Shown here: one piece after another, positions 51,001 through 63,271 of the stretch
Layout of the letters: every line of letters begins with the position of its first letter
Position numbering within the stretch: position 1 is the first letter of the stretch
Notes under the pieces: model-generated
Seen by the model: only the letters and a program-made list of their open reading frames with translations
Told to the model about the DNA's origin: nothing
Databases searched by the model: none
Program-made: the position numbers and the translations under genes
DNA from: Epiperipatus broadwayi
Lineage: Eukaryota; Onychophora; Udeonychophora; Euonychophora; Peripatidae
Direction: 5' to 3'
Length of the DNA stretch: 64,000 nt
Assembly (NCBI GenBank): GCA_028023455.1
Contig: JAQFVV010000503.1
Location: 64,001-128,000, forward strand

Positions 51001-52135
51001 TATATAATATTAATTTTCCCTTCATTCTTTTATGTAGAAATGTGTGTATTCTTTATGAAGCAGGTTTTATTTGTTTCTTTTCTTTTATTTGAAAAAGTGT
51101 ACTTTTGATGCTGAGTTTGATAGTCATAGCTCTCACATTTTGTAATGTTATTGCTTTATTTATAATTCATCTTCGTTATTCATATATGTAAATCAACTGA
51201 TTTACATATTATGACTAATCAAAATGTATTATGAATGAAGCAGCAACACTATAAAGCATCAGAGTTGTCTGTTTCTGAGCACTGAATGTGCATTAATTAA
51301 GCTTTTTTCCATCGGTTATGATTACAAATGTGATGGGCTTCCCGTCGCTCAATTCCCATCATTTTTAACACTATGGTAAAGATTTTACCATCATTTGAAA
51401 AGTTATAAAAATTTCCGTAAGATGCTGACCTCTCTTGAATTATTTTACAAGTAAAAAATCAATAAAACTGATGTTGAAGGTCTAACAAAGGAAAAGGGCC
51501 ATCCATCCTTGATGCTGATTCACTGTTAGTAGTCAAGAACAAAGAAATTTTCTTGTCAATAATGAAGTCACTATGATTTCTTTTGTTTCATTTTGAAAAT
51601 GATAAACGAATGTTTTAGACCATTTTAAAAGTATTTTTTTACATATTATAAATTATTTTGGCAAAATATGCTAAAAATAAAATTATTATAGAAAAATATA
51701 TAAGATTTTAGTAAAAATTATTTATTTTTTGGGAATGTAAAACTAAGAAAGAAATCACTGACATCGGCAACACTTTTCAGTTGGTTACTAACGTTCATTT
51801 TAAATTTGCCGCTATTGAATATTTTTATAATTATAAATAAAAATTTATTTTTGAAAAAACTTTCATTCACTTTCATAACCTGACAAATTATTAATATACT
51901 TTTTACAAATGAAACTAAAGTGAATATAATATTAAAAGATGAATATATGAGTTTGTGAATTGACCAATTAAAAGTTTAGACTTTTACCTCACTCGGCCAA
52001 TAAAATAATCAGCAATAAATAGGTTAAGCTAATTATAATTAAAAAAAAATAAAACCTGATGGAATATGTAAATCAATTAGTTTACATATTATGGATTACA
52101 AATTAAGCAGCAACACTGTGGAAACAGGAGAGCTA
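51001..52135. repeat. Block E copy 2, flanked by a short direct repeat
   Basis: Block E (51333-52012) is bracketed by two related segments: ATGTAAATCAACTGATTTACATATTATGA.. at 51186 with AAGCAGCAACACT at 51238, and ATGTAAATCAATTAGTTTACATATTATGG.. at 52066 with AAGCAGCAACACT at 52108. This suggests block E is itself an insertion or the middle of a larger repeat. Confidence 0.6.
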
Positions 52136-52489
52136 TGATTATGGTGCTCATGACTGAAATTGCACTCAGCTAAATAAAAGAAAGAAAATATATAAAATTC
52201 ACTTTGTAAAGCATATTCATATGCAAAAGTAATATTCTTTTAATAAAAGCCAATCAATGTGAGTTCTCTTTTGATTGTTTTAAAGATAATCTTTATAATA
52301 TAAATGAGTTCTTTATTTTTATTGAAGATTTACTTAACTTCATCATAAAATATTTTTTAAAAAAATAAAATTTCTAACATTTATTTTACACACTCATTCT
52401 GATAAAGATGAGCCCTGAAAACGTTTATTCATTACCATAGTTTTCCTCAAATTGAAAAACATCTTGTTTGGTCCTATGATTTTTTCATC
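52136..52489. other. AT-rich spacer
   Basis: Nothing recognised. Confidence 0.4.
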
Positions 52490-52725
52490 ATTGTTTCATA
52501 ATCATATCGCAGAACATTTTTGTTTTAATATATTACTGAGAATTATTTGTAAGCATACTCACAATGAATCATTTTAATAAACTTGCAAATACATTTTTTT
52601 TTTCATTTATCAATGCCTGCAGTATTTGCAAGTTTTTTAAAATGATTCATTATGAGATGGCTTACAAATAATTCTAACATATTAGAACCAAAATGTTTTG
52701 TGATATGATTACAATCCTAAATGAT
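52490..52725. mobile_element. Palindromic MITE-like element
   Basis: Arms of about 105 bp (CATATCGCAGAACATTTTTG ... AACTTGCAAATAC) are mirrored by GTATTTGCAAGTTTT ... CAAAATGTTTTGTGATATG around a short T-rich loop. A related single arm plus flank recurs at 52978-53135. Confidence 0.75.
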
Positions 52726-52977
52726 ACATATATAAACAGTAATAAAAAGTTAATTTACATGCTGTTGAAATTAGTACTCTTTAATTTAAAATAATATATG
52801 AAACATTAAGCTGGCTTGATTAATTTGTGAACTAAGATTACCATTAATAAGTTCTAGCCTTTTTAGATATCAATGCTGATTTATTTGCAATATATATTGT
52901 TGAAGGTCAGATAAAAGAGAAATTATCCTTACACCAGACTGAAAGAATGGGTATTGATAAATGAAAAGTAAAATTGT

Positions 52978-53135
52978 ATTTGCAAGTTTAATGATACATT
53001 ATGCCTCTGTTTACAAATAATTTTGACTAATTTATTAGAATAAGAATCGTTTTTGTTGTAATTATAATCCTAAATATTACATATTTAAACAATAGTAAAA
53101 ATTTATGTACATGCTGTTGAAATTAATAACAATTT
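52978..53135 (+). repeat. Diverged direct copy of the right half of the 52.5-kb element
   Basis: GTATTTGCAAGTTTAATGAT through ACATGCTGTTGAAATTA follows the order of 52620-52775 with many substitutions. Confidence 0.65.
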
Positions 53136-53429
53136 CAAAATATATTTGTATGGATATTTTTCAGTTCTCTTACATTACATTAATTAAACATTGAAGTTAA
53201 GTTGCAGAACTTCTATCAATCTAACCATGACACAAGTTAGCTATAGATAATTTTTTATTTATTTATACATTTTGCTTTCAAAGTATTAAGCTTTATAAAG
53301 TTAATTCCATTTTTTTTTGTTTTGTGTTATATATTATTGTATTTGATATTATAAATTTGTAATAAATAAATAAAAATTAGACCATCCATAAAATAACAAT
53401 TGAATAACACACATATATGTGTGTAATAA

Positions 53430-53598
53430 AATCATGTTGTATGTCATGTGACTTATATAGCTTGCATTTACCAAAGAGAGCCATAGCTTGAAACTAGTCT
53501 GGCGATGGGGACAATCGTAGATAAAGATGATTTGAATGCTTTCTCTTGTAACATTTATCATTAAAAAAATTAGGTTGTTTAGAATTATTGAAATGCTT

Positions 53599-53612
<14 letters not shown>
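53430..53612. repeat. Family C foldback fragment with ruined hammerhead
   Basis: Minus-strand C (GTCATGTGACTTATATAGCT) joins at about 53472 to plus-strand C. The plus part keeps helix II (AGCCATAGCT), GAAACTAGTC and GGCGATGGGGACAATC, but the CTGA of the core has become CCAA. (TA)n(TG)n follows. Confidence 0.72.
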
Positions 53613-53631
<19 letters not shown>

Positions 53632-56600
53632 AAATGTGTAATTTTTTCAGAACATGATCATAGCAATCTGTCTCTTTCTGCCCCATCATAACACAAAGAT
53701 TATGACTTACAAACTTTGTTAAAGTTAAGAAAATGTGAGTGCTTACAGTGTTATTTTTATGCATAAAACAATTTTTTTGAAATAGAGCAATTATCTTTTT
53801 CAAAATAAAGAGAAATATAATAAACAGACCACTTCCCTATCCATAGGCACATAAGATTAAGATTAAATATGTGGAAATATTTGACGTCTAAATTTCCCAC
53901 ATTTTGGAAAACTGTTTTAATGACAAAGAATGATCATAAAATTTGATACCGAATTTGTGCATAATGTGTATAGTGCAATTAATACCTACAAAATATTGAG
54001 GTTCCTTAATATCTGCACTTTAAACAGTGGTAGTTTCCATATATTTAAAATCAATATTAAGAATTATGAATGGTTAAATTCATATTTCTATTTTAAAGCT
54101 GTGCAATAAAATGGATAAATAAAATTTGAGCAATTTTTAAACTCAATTTTATTAAGTGGCTCAATATTTTTACTTATAATAGCTCCTAGAGAAATGTTAG
54201 AAATATTTACAAACATTACATCTTAAATATATTTTAAAAATTAAATGAAAACTTTAAAATGGCTGCACTCAGATTTGGACATAACAATTTATGATATGGT
54301 TAACAATATTCGTGAGCTTTGTGGTATTTAATTATCCAACTTCATTTACACCTTTTAGTATCATTTTTAATTCAAACAAATATAAACATTATCTATATTC
54401 AGTTTATTAACAAACTTTTCTATACTTATAATAATACAAATTGGACTATTTTTTTTTCAATGTGTCTAGACTCACGTGGATTAAAATAGTCAGCTAAATG
54501 ATCTTTTATCTGTTTGAATGTTAATTCTTCCAGGGTTTGAGGTTTGCAAAGCCTATTTGGAATTTGGATGACCCCTTTTCCAATAAAGTTGCTGTTTTAC
54601 ATTTATCGTCCTTTACTCTGTTAATAATTAAAAGTTTTTTCTATTTATTGGACTACAAGGGTCATTCACTTGCCTCTGTGATGTTAAAGTCACATATTTC
54701 CAGCTGCATTACAATGACTCAGTCAATTTAGAAAAAAAAATTTTTTTTGTAATAATTTAAGATCATTGAGGTTCGTAATCAAGGCTGTGACTATGCCAAT
54801 TGCTGTGTCCAGCAGCACTCTATTTCCTGTTGAATTGCAAATATAAATAACACAAATAATTAATCATTAATGAGGCAGCTCAGCAAGTAAATTTAAGTAA
54901 CAATAATTTATTTACAGAGTTATATGGAGATAATCAATCTTGCTTAATATATACATATATGAAAATTATATACACATACTATATAAATAACAATAAGGGC
55001 CTGAAGGCATAACAAAATAATAAGAAGATCAATATGACATGTTATACAGTCCCTATGTTTACTTCTGAATATTCAGAAACTTCTCTGCAAGGTTAAATGA
55101 AGGAGGAGCTGACTGGAGCACCTGGGGAAATGGCACATCTGCCTTTCAGAAGCTTCACTTAGCAAGTGTCCTCTCTCCTTCTATTCTAGTTTTTTTTCAC
55201 CATTTTATTGTTTTTAGTATAGTCTCCCTTGATTGGCCATCCACTGTCCATGTGGTGGTCATCTCTTTAGTTACTGTAAGTGATCCCTGATCAGATAACA
55301 CAATTATCTTATAACTGTCTATTTTAAGTAATGTTTCTATGATCATTACATCTGATCAGGAACTAAACATTCAGGGTTGCAATAGCTTTGTTTACATTAT
55401 CTTCATCCTTTGCTCGAATTCATATAACTTTATTGATAAGTTAGTTTATAGTTTTTCCATTAATTCAACTATTTAATTAGGCTAACTGCCTTTATAAAAT
55501 ATAGTGAATGTCATTGGCATCCATGCACATACATTTCCTTTACCCTTATATCATTTATGATACTTATTTTGTGTATATAAATATACACACAATTAACAAT
55601 GTTATATATAGTGTTTTAAAACAAAATCTTTTTAATCTTTAAAAATCTCCCCCCCCCCTCACGGCGGTTGCTTCCTCTGTCGTCGTAGTGGTGGTGAGTT
55701 ATAATAAAACTAAAATATTTGCAATAATTTTTTCACCCTTATTTATTAAAAAAAAAAAAAAATCTCACAACTTAAAAATAAAAAACCCAAATAAAATATA
55801 TAAAATTGGAAATAGTTCTTGTTTTTTTATCTTTACCCTCCTTGCGTTATGGATTAGGAGAGAGGTAGGAGGGGTTTGGGATGTTTAGTTTTTTTTAAAT
55901 TTTTTTTTTTGTTTCTTTATATAAATTATATAAAAATAATAAATTTTTTTTTTATTTACAATTAGCAATCTATTTAGTTTTACAATTATAATATTATTTA
56001 ACTAATAATACGTATTTTGTGTATATATAAATATGCACACACATTTAGCAATTTTTTATGTACGTTGTTCAGTATTTGTGATATCAAGATGAGTACTTTG
56101 ATGTGAAAAAAACAATTATTCTAATATAAATTGTAGTCAAAGAAATATTAAAATATATTGATATTAATACACTTAATTAATCAAATTATACATAACTCAA
56201 AATAATAGATAACTGGTCTATTATTTCTAGTTATGTATAATTCAATTGATTAAGTGTTTATAAGTTTTTGATAATATTATGGTCATATAAGTTACTAGAA
56301 AGTGATTATAAGAAATGATTGATATTGATTTATATAAATTTCAAATACAACAAATTGACTTAGTTTAAAGTAAAAGTGCATTTTTGGAATTTCAAGCTTA
56401 GCTTGACAATATAAAATAAATAAATGACAATTGCTTAATGTCATTATGTTAAATGTTTATCTTATCATCTCCATTTTCAATTTTTTAAGATTTCTTTGCA
56501 ATTTCTTTTGTAATTAATTTTGAAAATAGCCAATGAAATGTGACCAAAATGTTAATTGTTGTCTTATGAATAAAGTTTTTATTTAAAAGTATAGTGATTA

Positions 56601-56683
56601 TCTTTATATTTATAGCCTATGATTATATGTTGTAACCTTAAAGTTTGCTTAGAGTACTATGTACGTATATAATGTAAATATAT

Positions 56684-56715
<32 letters not shown>

Positions 56716-57916
56716 TCCAGTAAATCAATTTATATGTCAAACATGATGAATAATTTAAAACGTTAAAATTTAGCTATAGAACTATTGTTATAAATTATTT
56801 CTTTAGATAGGTTTAAATTAAAAAAAGCTTAATTAATTTTAAAATATCAGTTAAATTAACTTTGTAACTTTATGTGTTAAATCCATAGATTTTGCATTTC
56901 TATTAATGTATAATTCGCTCTTAGTTTAAAATACAATTACACATCAAATGTGGTTTTTAAAAAAAGTAAAGTAAAGAAGTACATTAAAACAAACATTTAC
57001 GTAATTTGATAAAATTTTTATAGTATTTTATATAATAAAAATAATTAGTACAATTTGTTTATATTTTATAGTATTTTATATAATAAAAATAATTAGTACA
57101 ATTTGTTTAGATACTTGCAATTAACATTTTAGAACTTACAAGTGTGTGCATGCATCTATAATGGTTATTTTGACCGAAGAATTTTTTTTAAAGAAATTGA
57201 TTACAATTAACGGTCATTGTTTAAAGAAGTTAATATTTAATATCTGAACTATAATATTATTATTAAAAATGTAATATTATCTAAAATATTATATTTAAAT
57301 TTTGAGAACTTCTTTAAAAAATGTGTTTTAAAAATTTATCATTATACTAATATTTTAATTATTGTTAAATGATAAATTTTATTTTTAAATGTAATATTAA
57401 TTTGTTATGTCTACCAACCCTGACACTTTAAAGAAAATATATTATTAGAATATATACTTTGATAAATAATTAAAGTTATATTAATTGTATACCTGTTAAT
57501 AATGCCCTAAATCTGTTGATCATTGATTTCTTTAAGATCACATAATTTATCGTATGAAATAATTTACCGAGTGTTTCTTAGTCATCCATCTTCTATCTAG
57601 CTAACTAAGGAAGTTGTTAGTTTATTCGATTGTAGTTCTAAAAAAATGAATGGTTAGAGAACAGTCTTTTGGGTCTCTTTTAAAATAGCCCATTTCTCTC
57701 ATTGCAGTATATCCATCTAATTATATCCAACATATAATATTTTAACAACTTGATTTATTCGAGGAAGGAAGCATCAAATTGTAACATGGAATAGTTAATG
57801 TTAAATGATGGAAATAATCTAACATTCAATTGCAATTAAAACTGCATTTCATTTTATTAATAATTTTATTAATTTTTAGCATCTTTTATAGTTTTATTGA
57901 ATTTGTTTTATTATAG
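53613..57916. other. AT-rich; a less AT-biased island, small palindrome and tandem duplication
   Basis: About 54760-55460 is less AT-biased and could be an unrecognised LTR or transposon piece. About 55650-55697 is a C-run followed by CG-containing sequence (ACGGCGGTTGC, GTCGTCGTAG), unusual here. 56168-56258 is a small palindrome (ACACTTAATTAATCAAATTA mirrored by TAATTCAATTGATTAAGTGT). 57021-57110 holds two copies of a 48-bp unit. No gene supported. Confidence 0.45.
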
Positions 57917-58041
57917 TTTTAATGCCTAAAGTGGAAGAACTTCTCCAGAAAGTTGGCTTATCACTTTTATTAAGAAAACAATTTAATTTTTATGAAGAAA
58001 CAGTTTATAAAATTATTAAAATGAGAAAAGAAAATAAAGAG
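57917..58041 (+). CDS. Candidate host-gene internal exon
   Basis: The pyrimidine-rich acceptor TTGTTTTATTATAG ends at 57916 and the strong donor GTGAGTATA starts at 58042. The 125-bp stretch between them is open in one frame and encodes LMPKVEELLQKVGLSLLLRK and then about 20 more charged/aromatic residues ending MRKENKE. It has the helical, mixed-charge composition of a real protein and better codon balance than its flanks. I do not recognise the family. The ATG at 57922 could be a start but need not be. The neighbouring exons are not found in the window, so introns would be long. If real, this is the only non-transposon coding sequence here. Confidence 0.5.
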
Positions 58042-60360
58042 GTGAGTATATTTAATCTTTCATTTTTCTTCCCCCTCTGCATTAATTAATTGGTATATTT
58101 TTTTATTTTTATGTATAAAATTTAAACAATTTTTTTATTATTTTTATATAAGAAAGTGTACTGAGTTTTCTGTTTGAAGAAGTGTTTTATTCATTTGAAA
58201 AGTCTCTTATTAAAAGCATTCAATTAATAAGCATTAGCAAATTACTGTACTTTATTATTTCACTCATAATTTATAATTGAATTTTTAATAAATTTTATTA
58301 CATAAAATTACAATTTACTTCAATATTTTTTATAATATATGGTGTGAAGGTTGTTTTTTTTCAATGTTACAAATATGTTTTTTCTGATGATTGCTGGATT
58401 AGCATGAAATACGTACATTGGTGATTATTTATCTTTTCAGCATATATGTGCTTGAGGGTATCAGTGTTATTAGATAGAGTGGAGAGTGATGGGTCATCTG
58501 AAAGTCTGTGCTCATATACCCTATATTACATATATAGACATAGGTATATAATAAGCCTGTGTTTCAGTTATTTCTTTAATTCATTAATTTTTGTATTCCA
58601 TCTTTTTAACAAAAACAGTTTCTCCTTTCTCTACTCAGATGATATTACAGTAGAAGCCAAATAAACTGCTTTTATTTTCTGTAATTCCACTGAAATAATA
58701 AAACAATTTGAGATGGATAATGTGTTTGTTAACTAGCAATAAATAAACACAGCTAATGAACCATTTTTTCTGTATTCATCATTAATCCTTGCCATTCCTA
58801 CTGCATTTTTATTTTCTTTTTAATTAAATGATAGATAAAATATAATATAATACTTGTGATATTTTATCAAAAGTAAATACCTGATTTTTCCAGAAGTGAT
58901 TCTTAACTAAGTAACATAAAAAAAATTATTTTAAACTAAGTGAATAAAATTATTAAATATTTAAATTTTTAATAAGGTGCTGGAACATCGCATGACCTTC
59001 CAAGAAATTATTCATATGTTGTTTCTTTATTTCTATTCTATTTATATTATTAAAGTACTAACACTATAATTTCAAAAATTAGTGGGTTTTTTTTTTTACA
59101 ATCGTTTTATGGCCTATGTCATATATGCAGATGCACCAATGATAAAATGTTTTATTAGAAATGTATTCTATAGGTGAACATTTTGATAAATGCTGTTTTG
59201 AATATTATATCCTATATGCTACCTAGGTATCACAAAGTCATGTTTAGTTTAGTGCAGTGCTACATTGGCAAACTCTAAACCTCAAGGTTCATGGATCATT
59301 TCTAAACAGTAAATAATGAAAAAAATTTAACAACTTAAATAATCTTTATCTAGATATAAATTCTGATGAAGGTTTAAATTAACACATTTATACTATACAA
59401 TAAGTATGTGTTATGAATCAGCTATAATTTAACTATAAAAATCAATATCTGTTACTTTACTTCACAACTTCTCAATGGAGAAATGCTAAAAAATAAAAAT
59501 AACAATGCAACAACAAAAAATATGCATATGGCTTGTCTAAATATCAATTATTGTTGGTTTTATCTTTTCATTGGTTTCTAATTTTATTAAAAAAATAATT
59601 GCTTTAAAGCTCATACTTTATCTTCAAACTTGGATGACCATTGTTGGGCTGAGTAAATCGGTTCTTACTCACAGGGCACATAGATCTGAAGTGGTTTTAA
59701 CAAGCAATGAAATATTTACTTCTGCAGAATAATAGTCAGGATGAATAGATGGAGTTAATCAAAGATTCTTAGAAATGCATTTCATGTTTTGATGTTGATT
59801 CTTTTCTCCAGGAATATGGATAGATAATTGTTTACTGTAATTTGTTGTCATATATACATTTTTGCATTAATGACCTCTGACTGTTGTAATCTGGCAAATA
59901 ACAACAAACAGTGGAGACAAATCTTGGACAGCTGAGTTGTTTAGTGATGCATCTTAATAATCATGTAAAATGTAAATGAATTTTTGTCCTTTCAAATAAT
60001 AAAATAAAGCAAAATTACCAAGCAGAATTTGGTTAGACTATATTGAAGTATAAACAGAATTACAGTAATAATAATAATATTATCTATGATCCCTCCTTGA
60101 AATTTTCCTACTACATCAACAATTTTCATAGTATTTTTAAATTATCTAATTCCTTGAGCTACAAACTGTCCAACTTTCATTGTTAGTCATCATATTCATG
60201 CAGATATTAGATAATTTTTTTTTTACTTCTTTCCAAACAATTGTAGCGTCCAATTGAAACATCAAATATTTTTAAAAAATAATGCAGTTCATTTAAAAAT
60301 AAAACAAATTAATTGAAAATGTTTATAAAAATATATAGATTATAAATTTATTCAATGTTA
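58042..60360. other. AT-rich, presumably intronic or intergenic
   Basis: No further exon with both splice sites and an open frame was convincing. No repeats recognised. Confidence 0.4.
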
Positions 60361-60852
60361 CCTTAGATAATAAAAAATGGATACCTATGCCGTTTATAAA
60401 TAACTTGCAATCTAAATTAATTAAGAATATATTTAAAGAAAAGTATAATATTTTATTTTGTATTCCTCCGAATGTTAATTGATTGATTAATAATTCTAAT
60501 AATATAATTCCTAAGTTTCAAAAAAGTAATATAATTTATCAGATTTTATATGGATATCAAAAATTATATATCGGTGAATCGAGATGTTCTGTGGAAAAAA
60601 AGACTGTAGGAGCATCAACTATTATATAATCGAATTAAAAATAATGTAAATAGTCAATTTGGTATAGCTTCAGTATTTTTTGAACATGAAAAAACTTGTA
60701 ATTATAGATTTACATTTAATAGTAATGAAATAAAAATATTAATGGAAGGAAGGAATCATAAAAAGAGAAAAATTAAAGAGGCAATTTTGATCGATAAATA
60801 TAAAGATGATATTATTAATAGGCAAGTTGCAAATAAGTCCATACACAGCTAA
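60361..60852 (+). pseudogene. Penelope-like element C-terminus with GIY-YIG nuclease
   Basis: The frame reads through a PLE linker (FINNLQSKLIKNIFKEKYNI, then CIPPNVN, NNIIPKFQKSNIIYQI) into the GIY-YIG block KLYIGESRCSVEK. After a break near 60610 it continues with ASVFFEHEKTCNYRF and ends QVANKSIHS at TAA 60850-60852. The nuclease nicks target DNA for priming. One in-frame stop (about 60480) and a shift near 60610 are visible. A type D hammerhead starts 39 nt after the stop. The copy is 5' truncated, lacking the RT palm. Confidence 0.75.
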
Positions 60853-60890
60853 TGAAAATATACATAACATTAAATTTTTAAAAAAAAACT

Positions 60891-60950
60891 GAAATTCAGT
60901 TAAAGCTGACGAGGATTACTACGTAATGGAAAGCGCTTCAAAAGAATTTC
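60891..60950 (+). ncRNA. Hammerhead ribozyme D, 3' of the PLE frame (plus copy)
   Basis: Outer helix I is GAAATTC (60891-60897) with GAATTTC (60944-60950), seven perfect pairs. After an internal loop, a G-C pair touches the core CTGACGA (60906-60912). Helix II is ATTAC/GTAAT with loop TAC. GAAA is at 60929-60932. Helix III is the palindrome AGCGCT, followed by T17 (60938). Next to the core, helix II has a G-G mismatch here. Helix I with an internal loop and a tiny palindromic helix III are the known layout of PLE hammerheads. Confidence 0.72.
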
Positions 60951-60959
60951 AACTACAAT

Positions 60960-61652
60960 ATTGTTTATACCGTTAATTTTTATGTTTATATATATATAAA
61001 TCCACATATTAAAGTTGTTTATTTAAATGAAATTATAGATAGAATATGGTATAAAATTAAATTATTATAATAACTAGTTTTCTATATGTTATATTTTATA
61101 GTAAAATGGTCGTTTATTCCATTTATATTTCTTTTGCAATAATTTATATTATTCAAAATTTGAAGCTCTTGAATGTATCACTACTTTACATTATTAGTAG
61201 TATTATACTTTATGACTTCATATATGTGATAATTCTTCACTAATTTGTTAGTTGCAAGTTTTCTAAATAATTATCACATATGAAGTAGTTAATATTATGG
61301 GTTATAAGAAATATGTAGTTGGAATGGATGGTTTGTGTGATGATTAGGGTATTTTACTTTCAAAGTTATAGCTGGTAATCATAAAAAATTCAAAATATTA
61401 TGTCTTGTTACTCTTTGACTTAGCAGTAGAGTGTTGCTGTAAGAATAAATTAGGCAACAATAATTTTATTACATTGACAGATGACAGAAATGTGGGCAAG
61501 ACCATTATTAATATTTATTTTTCTCAGAAATTATTATACATAAAAATCTAATGATTAATAAATCCTTGATTGTCTTTAAATTCATTTTATTTAAGTTGAA
61601 AAATGTAATATATTGCTTTTAATACCCACAATTTTTCCTCCTCCCAGCCATT

Positions 61653-61655
<3 letters not shown>
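60960..61655. other. AT-rich spacer with a small hairpin
   Basis: ACTTCATATATGTGATAATT (61215-61234) pairs with AATTATCACATATGAAGT (61269-61286). Otherwise empty. Confidence 0.5.

Positions 61656-61720
<65 letters not shown>
61656..61720. repeat. (TA)n microsatellite
   Basis: About 64 bp of pure TA at the left edge of the family C array. Confidence 0.95.
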
Positions 61721-61723
<3 letters not shown>

Positions 61724-61887
61724 ATAATTAAAAGTCAGATGTCACATGACTTATATATAGCTTGCACTTACAAATATGTAAAATTAAGAGCATGCTAATG
61801 AGCTCTAAACAAGCTTTTTTTATTTTATGATAAATGCTACTACAACAGAAGGCATTTCAAATCATTTTTATCTTAGATTGTCTTCAT

Positions 61888-61928
61888 CTACAAACTGGTT
61901 TCGACCTATGGGTCTCTTCAGTGAGGAT
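61888..61928 (-). ncRNA. Hammerhead motif, family C unit 1
   Basis: The minus strand has CTGAAGA, the best helix II of the family (GACC/GGTC with loop CATA, closing G-C), GAAA, CCAGT and U17. Helix I is weak (two pairs), as the 3' side reads TTGTAGAT instead of TGGGGAT. Core intact, helix I damaged. Confidence 0.6.
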
Positions 61929-62310
61929 TTGGGACATTAGATTCAAAAAACCAATTCAAGCTAAGCACTTATCTAAAAGTTAATTGTTAAGAAGAAGATC
62001 TGAAACTTTTAGACGTCTATATGTCTTTAAAGTCAGCTCTCCAACTGAAAAATTCATATGGGCTTGAACTTAATTTAGATACTCCATACATTAGTAGGCT
62101 TAGGCATTTAATTTAGACAAAGCCCTAACAGCAAAATAATAATGGTAATAATAAAAAGTCAGATGTTACATGACTTATATATAGCTTGCACTTACAAATA
62201 TGTAAAATTAAGAGCATGCTAATAAGCTCTAAACAAGCTTTTTTTATTTTATGATAAATGCTACTACAAGAGAAGGCATTCAAATCATTTTTATCTTGGA
62301 TTGTCCTCAT

Positions 62311-62349
62311 CACCAGACTGGTTTCGACCTATGGGAATCTTTAGTGAGA
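62311..62349 (-). ncRNA. Degenerate hammerhead motif, family C unit 2
   Basis: The core reads CTAAAGA (G5 lost) and helix II is disrupted on one side (ATTCC). GAAACCAGTC is kept. Predicted inactive. Confidence 0.6.
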
Positions 62350-62369
62350 AGTTGGCTTTTGAATCTAAT

Positions 62370-62424
62370 ATCCCATCTCCTCACTGAAGAGACCCATAGG
62401 TTGAAACCAGTCTGGGAATGGGGA
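62370..62424 (+). ncRNA. Hammerhead ribozyme, family C unit 3
   Basis: Inner helix I is CTCA with TGGG (four pairs, one G-U). After an internal loop, an outer helix forms from ATCCCAT (62370-62376) with ATGGGGA. The core CTGAAGA starts at 62384. Helix II is GACC/GGTT with loop CATA. GAAA is at 62403-62406 and C17 at 62412. N7 is A, which hammerheads tolerate. Confidence 0.72.
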
Positions 62425-62647
62425 CAATCGAAGATGAAAATGATTTGAATGCCTTCTCTTGTAGTAACATTTAATATAAAATAAAAAAGCTTATTTAGAG
62501 CTCATTAGCATGCTCTTAATTTCACATATTTATAAGTGCAAGCTATATATAAGTCATGTGACATCTGAACTTATATTATTACAATTATTATTTTGCTGTT
62601 GGGGCTTTGGCTAAATGAAATGGCTAAACCTACTAATATATGGAGTA

Positions 62648-62676
62648 TCTGAATTAAGTTCAGGCCCATATAATTT
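62648..62676 (+). promoter_or_regulatory. Shared motif upstream of the HHR, family C
   Basis: TCTGAATTAAGTTCAG then GCCCATATAA lies about 168 nt upstream of the cut at 62834. Further copies are at about 63071-63097 (plus) and 62055-62083 (minus). Same motif, orientation and distance as in families A and B. Confidence 0.4.
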
Positions 62677-62791
62677 TTTCAGTTGGAGAGCTGACTTTAA
62701 AAACATGTAGATGTCTAAAAGTTTCAGATCTTCTTCTTAACAATTAACTTTTAGATAAGTGCTTAGCTTGAGTTGGTTTTTTGAATCCGAT

Positions 62792-62846
62792 GTCCCAACC
62801 CCTCACTGAAGAGACCCATAGGTTGAAACCAGTCTGGGATGGGGAC
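62792..62846 (+). ncRNA. Hammerhead ribozyme, family C unit 4
   Basis: CTGAAGA starts at 62806. Helix II is GACC/GGTT, followed by GAAA, ACCAGT and C17 at 62834. The outer helix is GTCCC (62792-62796) with GGGAC (62842-62846). All core bases present. Confidence 0.72.
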
Positions 62847-63215
62847 AATCCAAGATAAAAATGATTTGAATGCCTTCTCTTGTAGTAGCATTTATTATAA
62901 AATAGAAAAAAAAGTTGTTTAGAGCTCATTAGCATGCTCTTAATTTTACATATTTGTAAGCGCAAGCTATATATAAGTCATGTGACATCTGAACTTATAT
63001 TATTACAATTGTTATTTTGCTGTTGGGGCTTTGTTTAAATTAAATGGCTAAGCCTATTAATATATGGAGTATCTGAATTAAGTTCAGGCCCATATGATTT
63101 TTTCAGTTGGAGAGCTGACTTTAAAGACATGTAGATGTCTAAAAGTTTCAGATCTTTTTCTTAACAATTAACTTTTAGATAAGTGCTTAGCTTGAGTTGG
63201 TTTTTTGAATCTAAT

Positions 63216-63271
63216 GTCCCAACTCCTCACTGAAGAAACCCATAGGTCAAAACCGGTCTGGGGATAGGGAC
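63216..63271 (+). ncRNA. Hammerhead motif, family C unit 5, core mutated
   Basis: Helix I is the best of the family (TCCTCA with TGGGGA, plus GTCCC with GGGAC), but G12 is A (GGTCAAAAC) and A10.1 disturbs helix II. Predicted inactive. Confidence 0.65.

Noticed and set aside
58384-58425. CTGATGA...GAAAT that could be a hammerhead
   Set aside because: Helix II can form (TGCT/AGCA), but no acceptable cleavage triplet and no helix I pairing.
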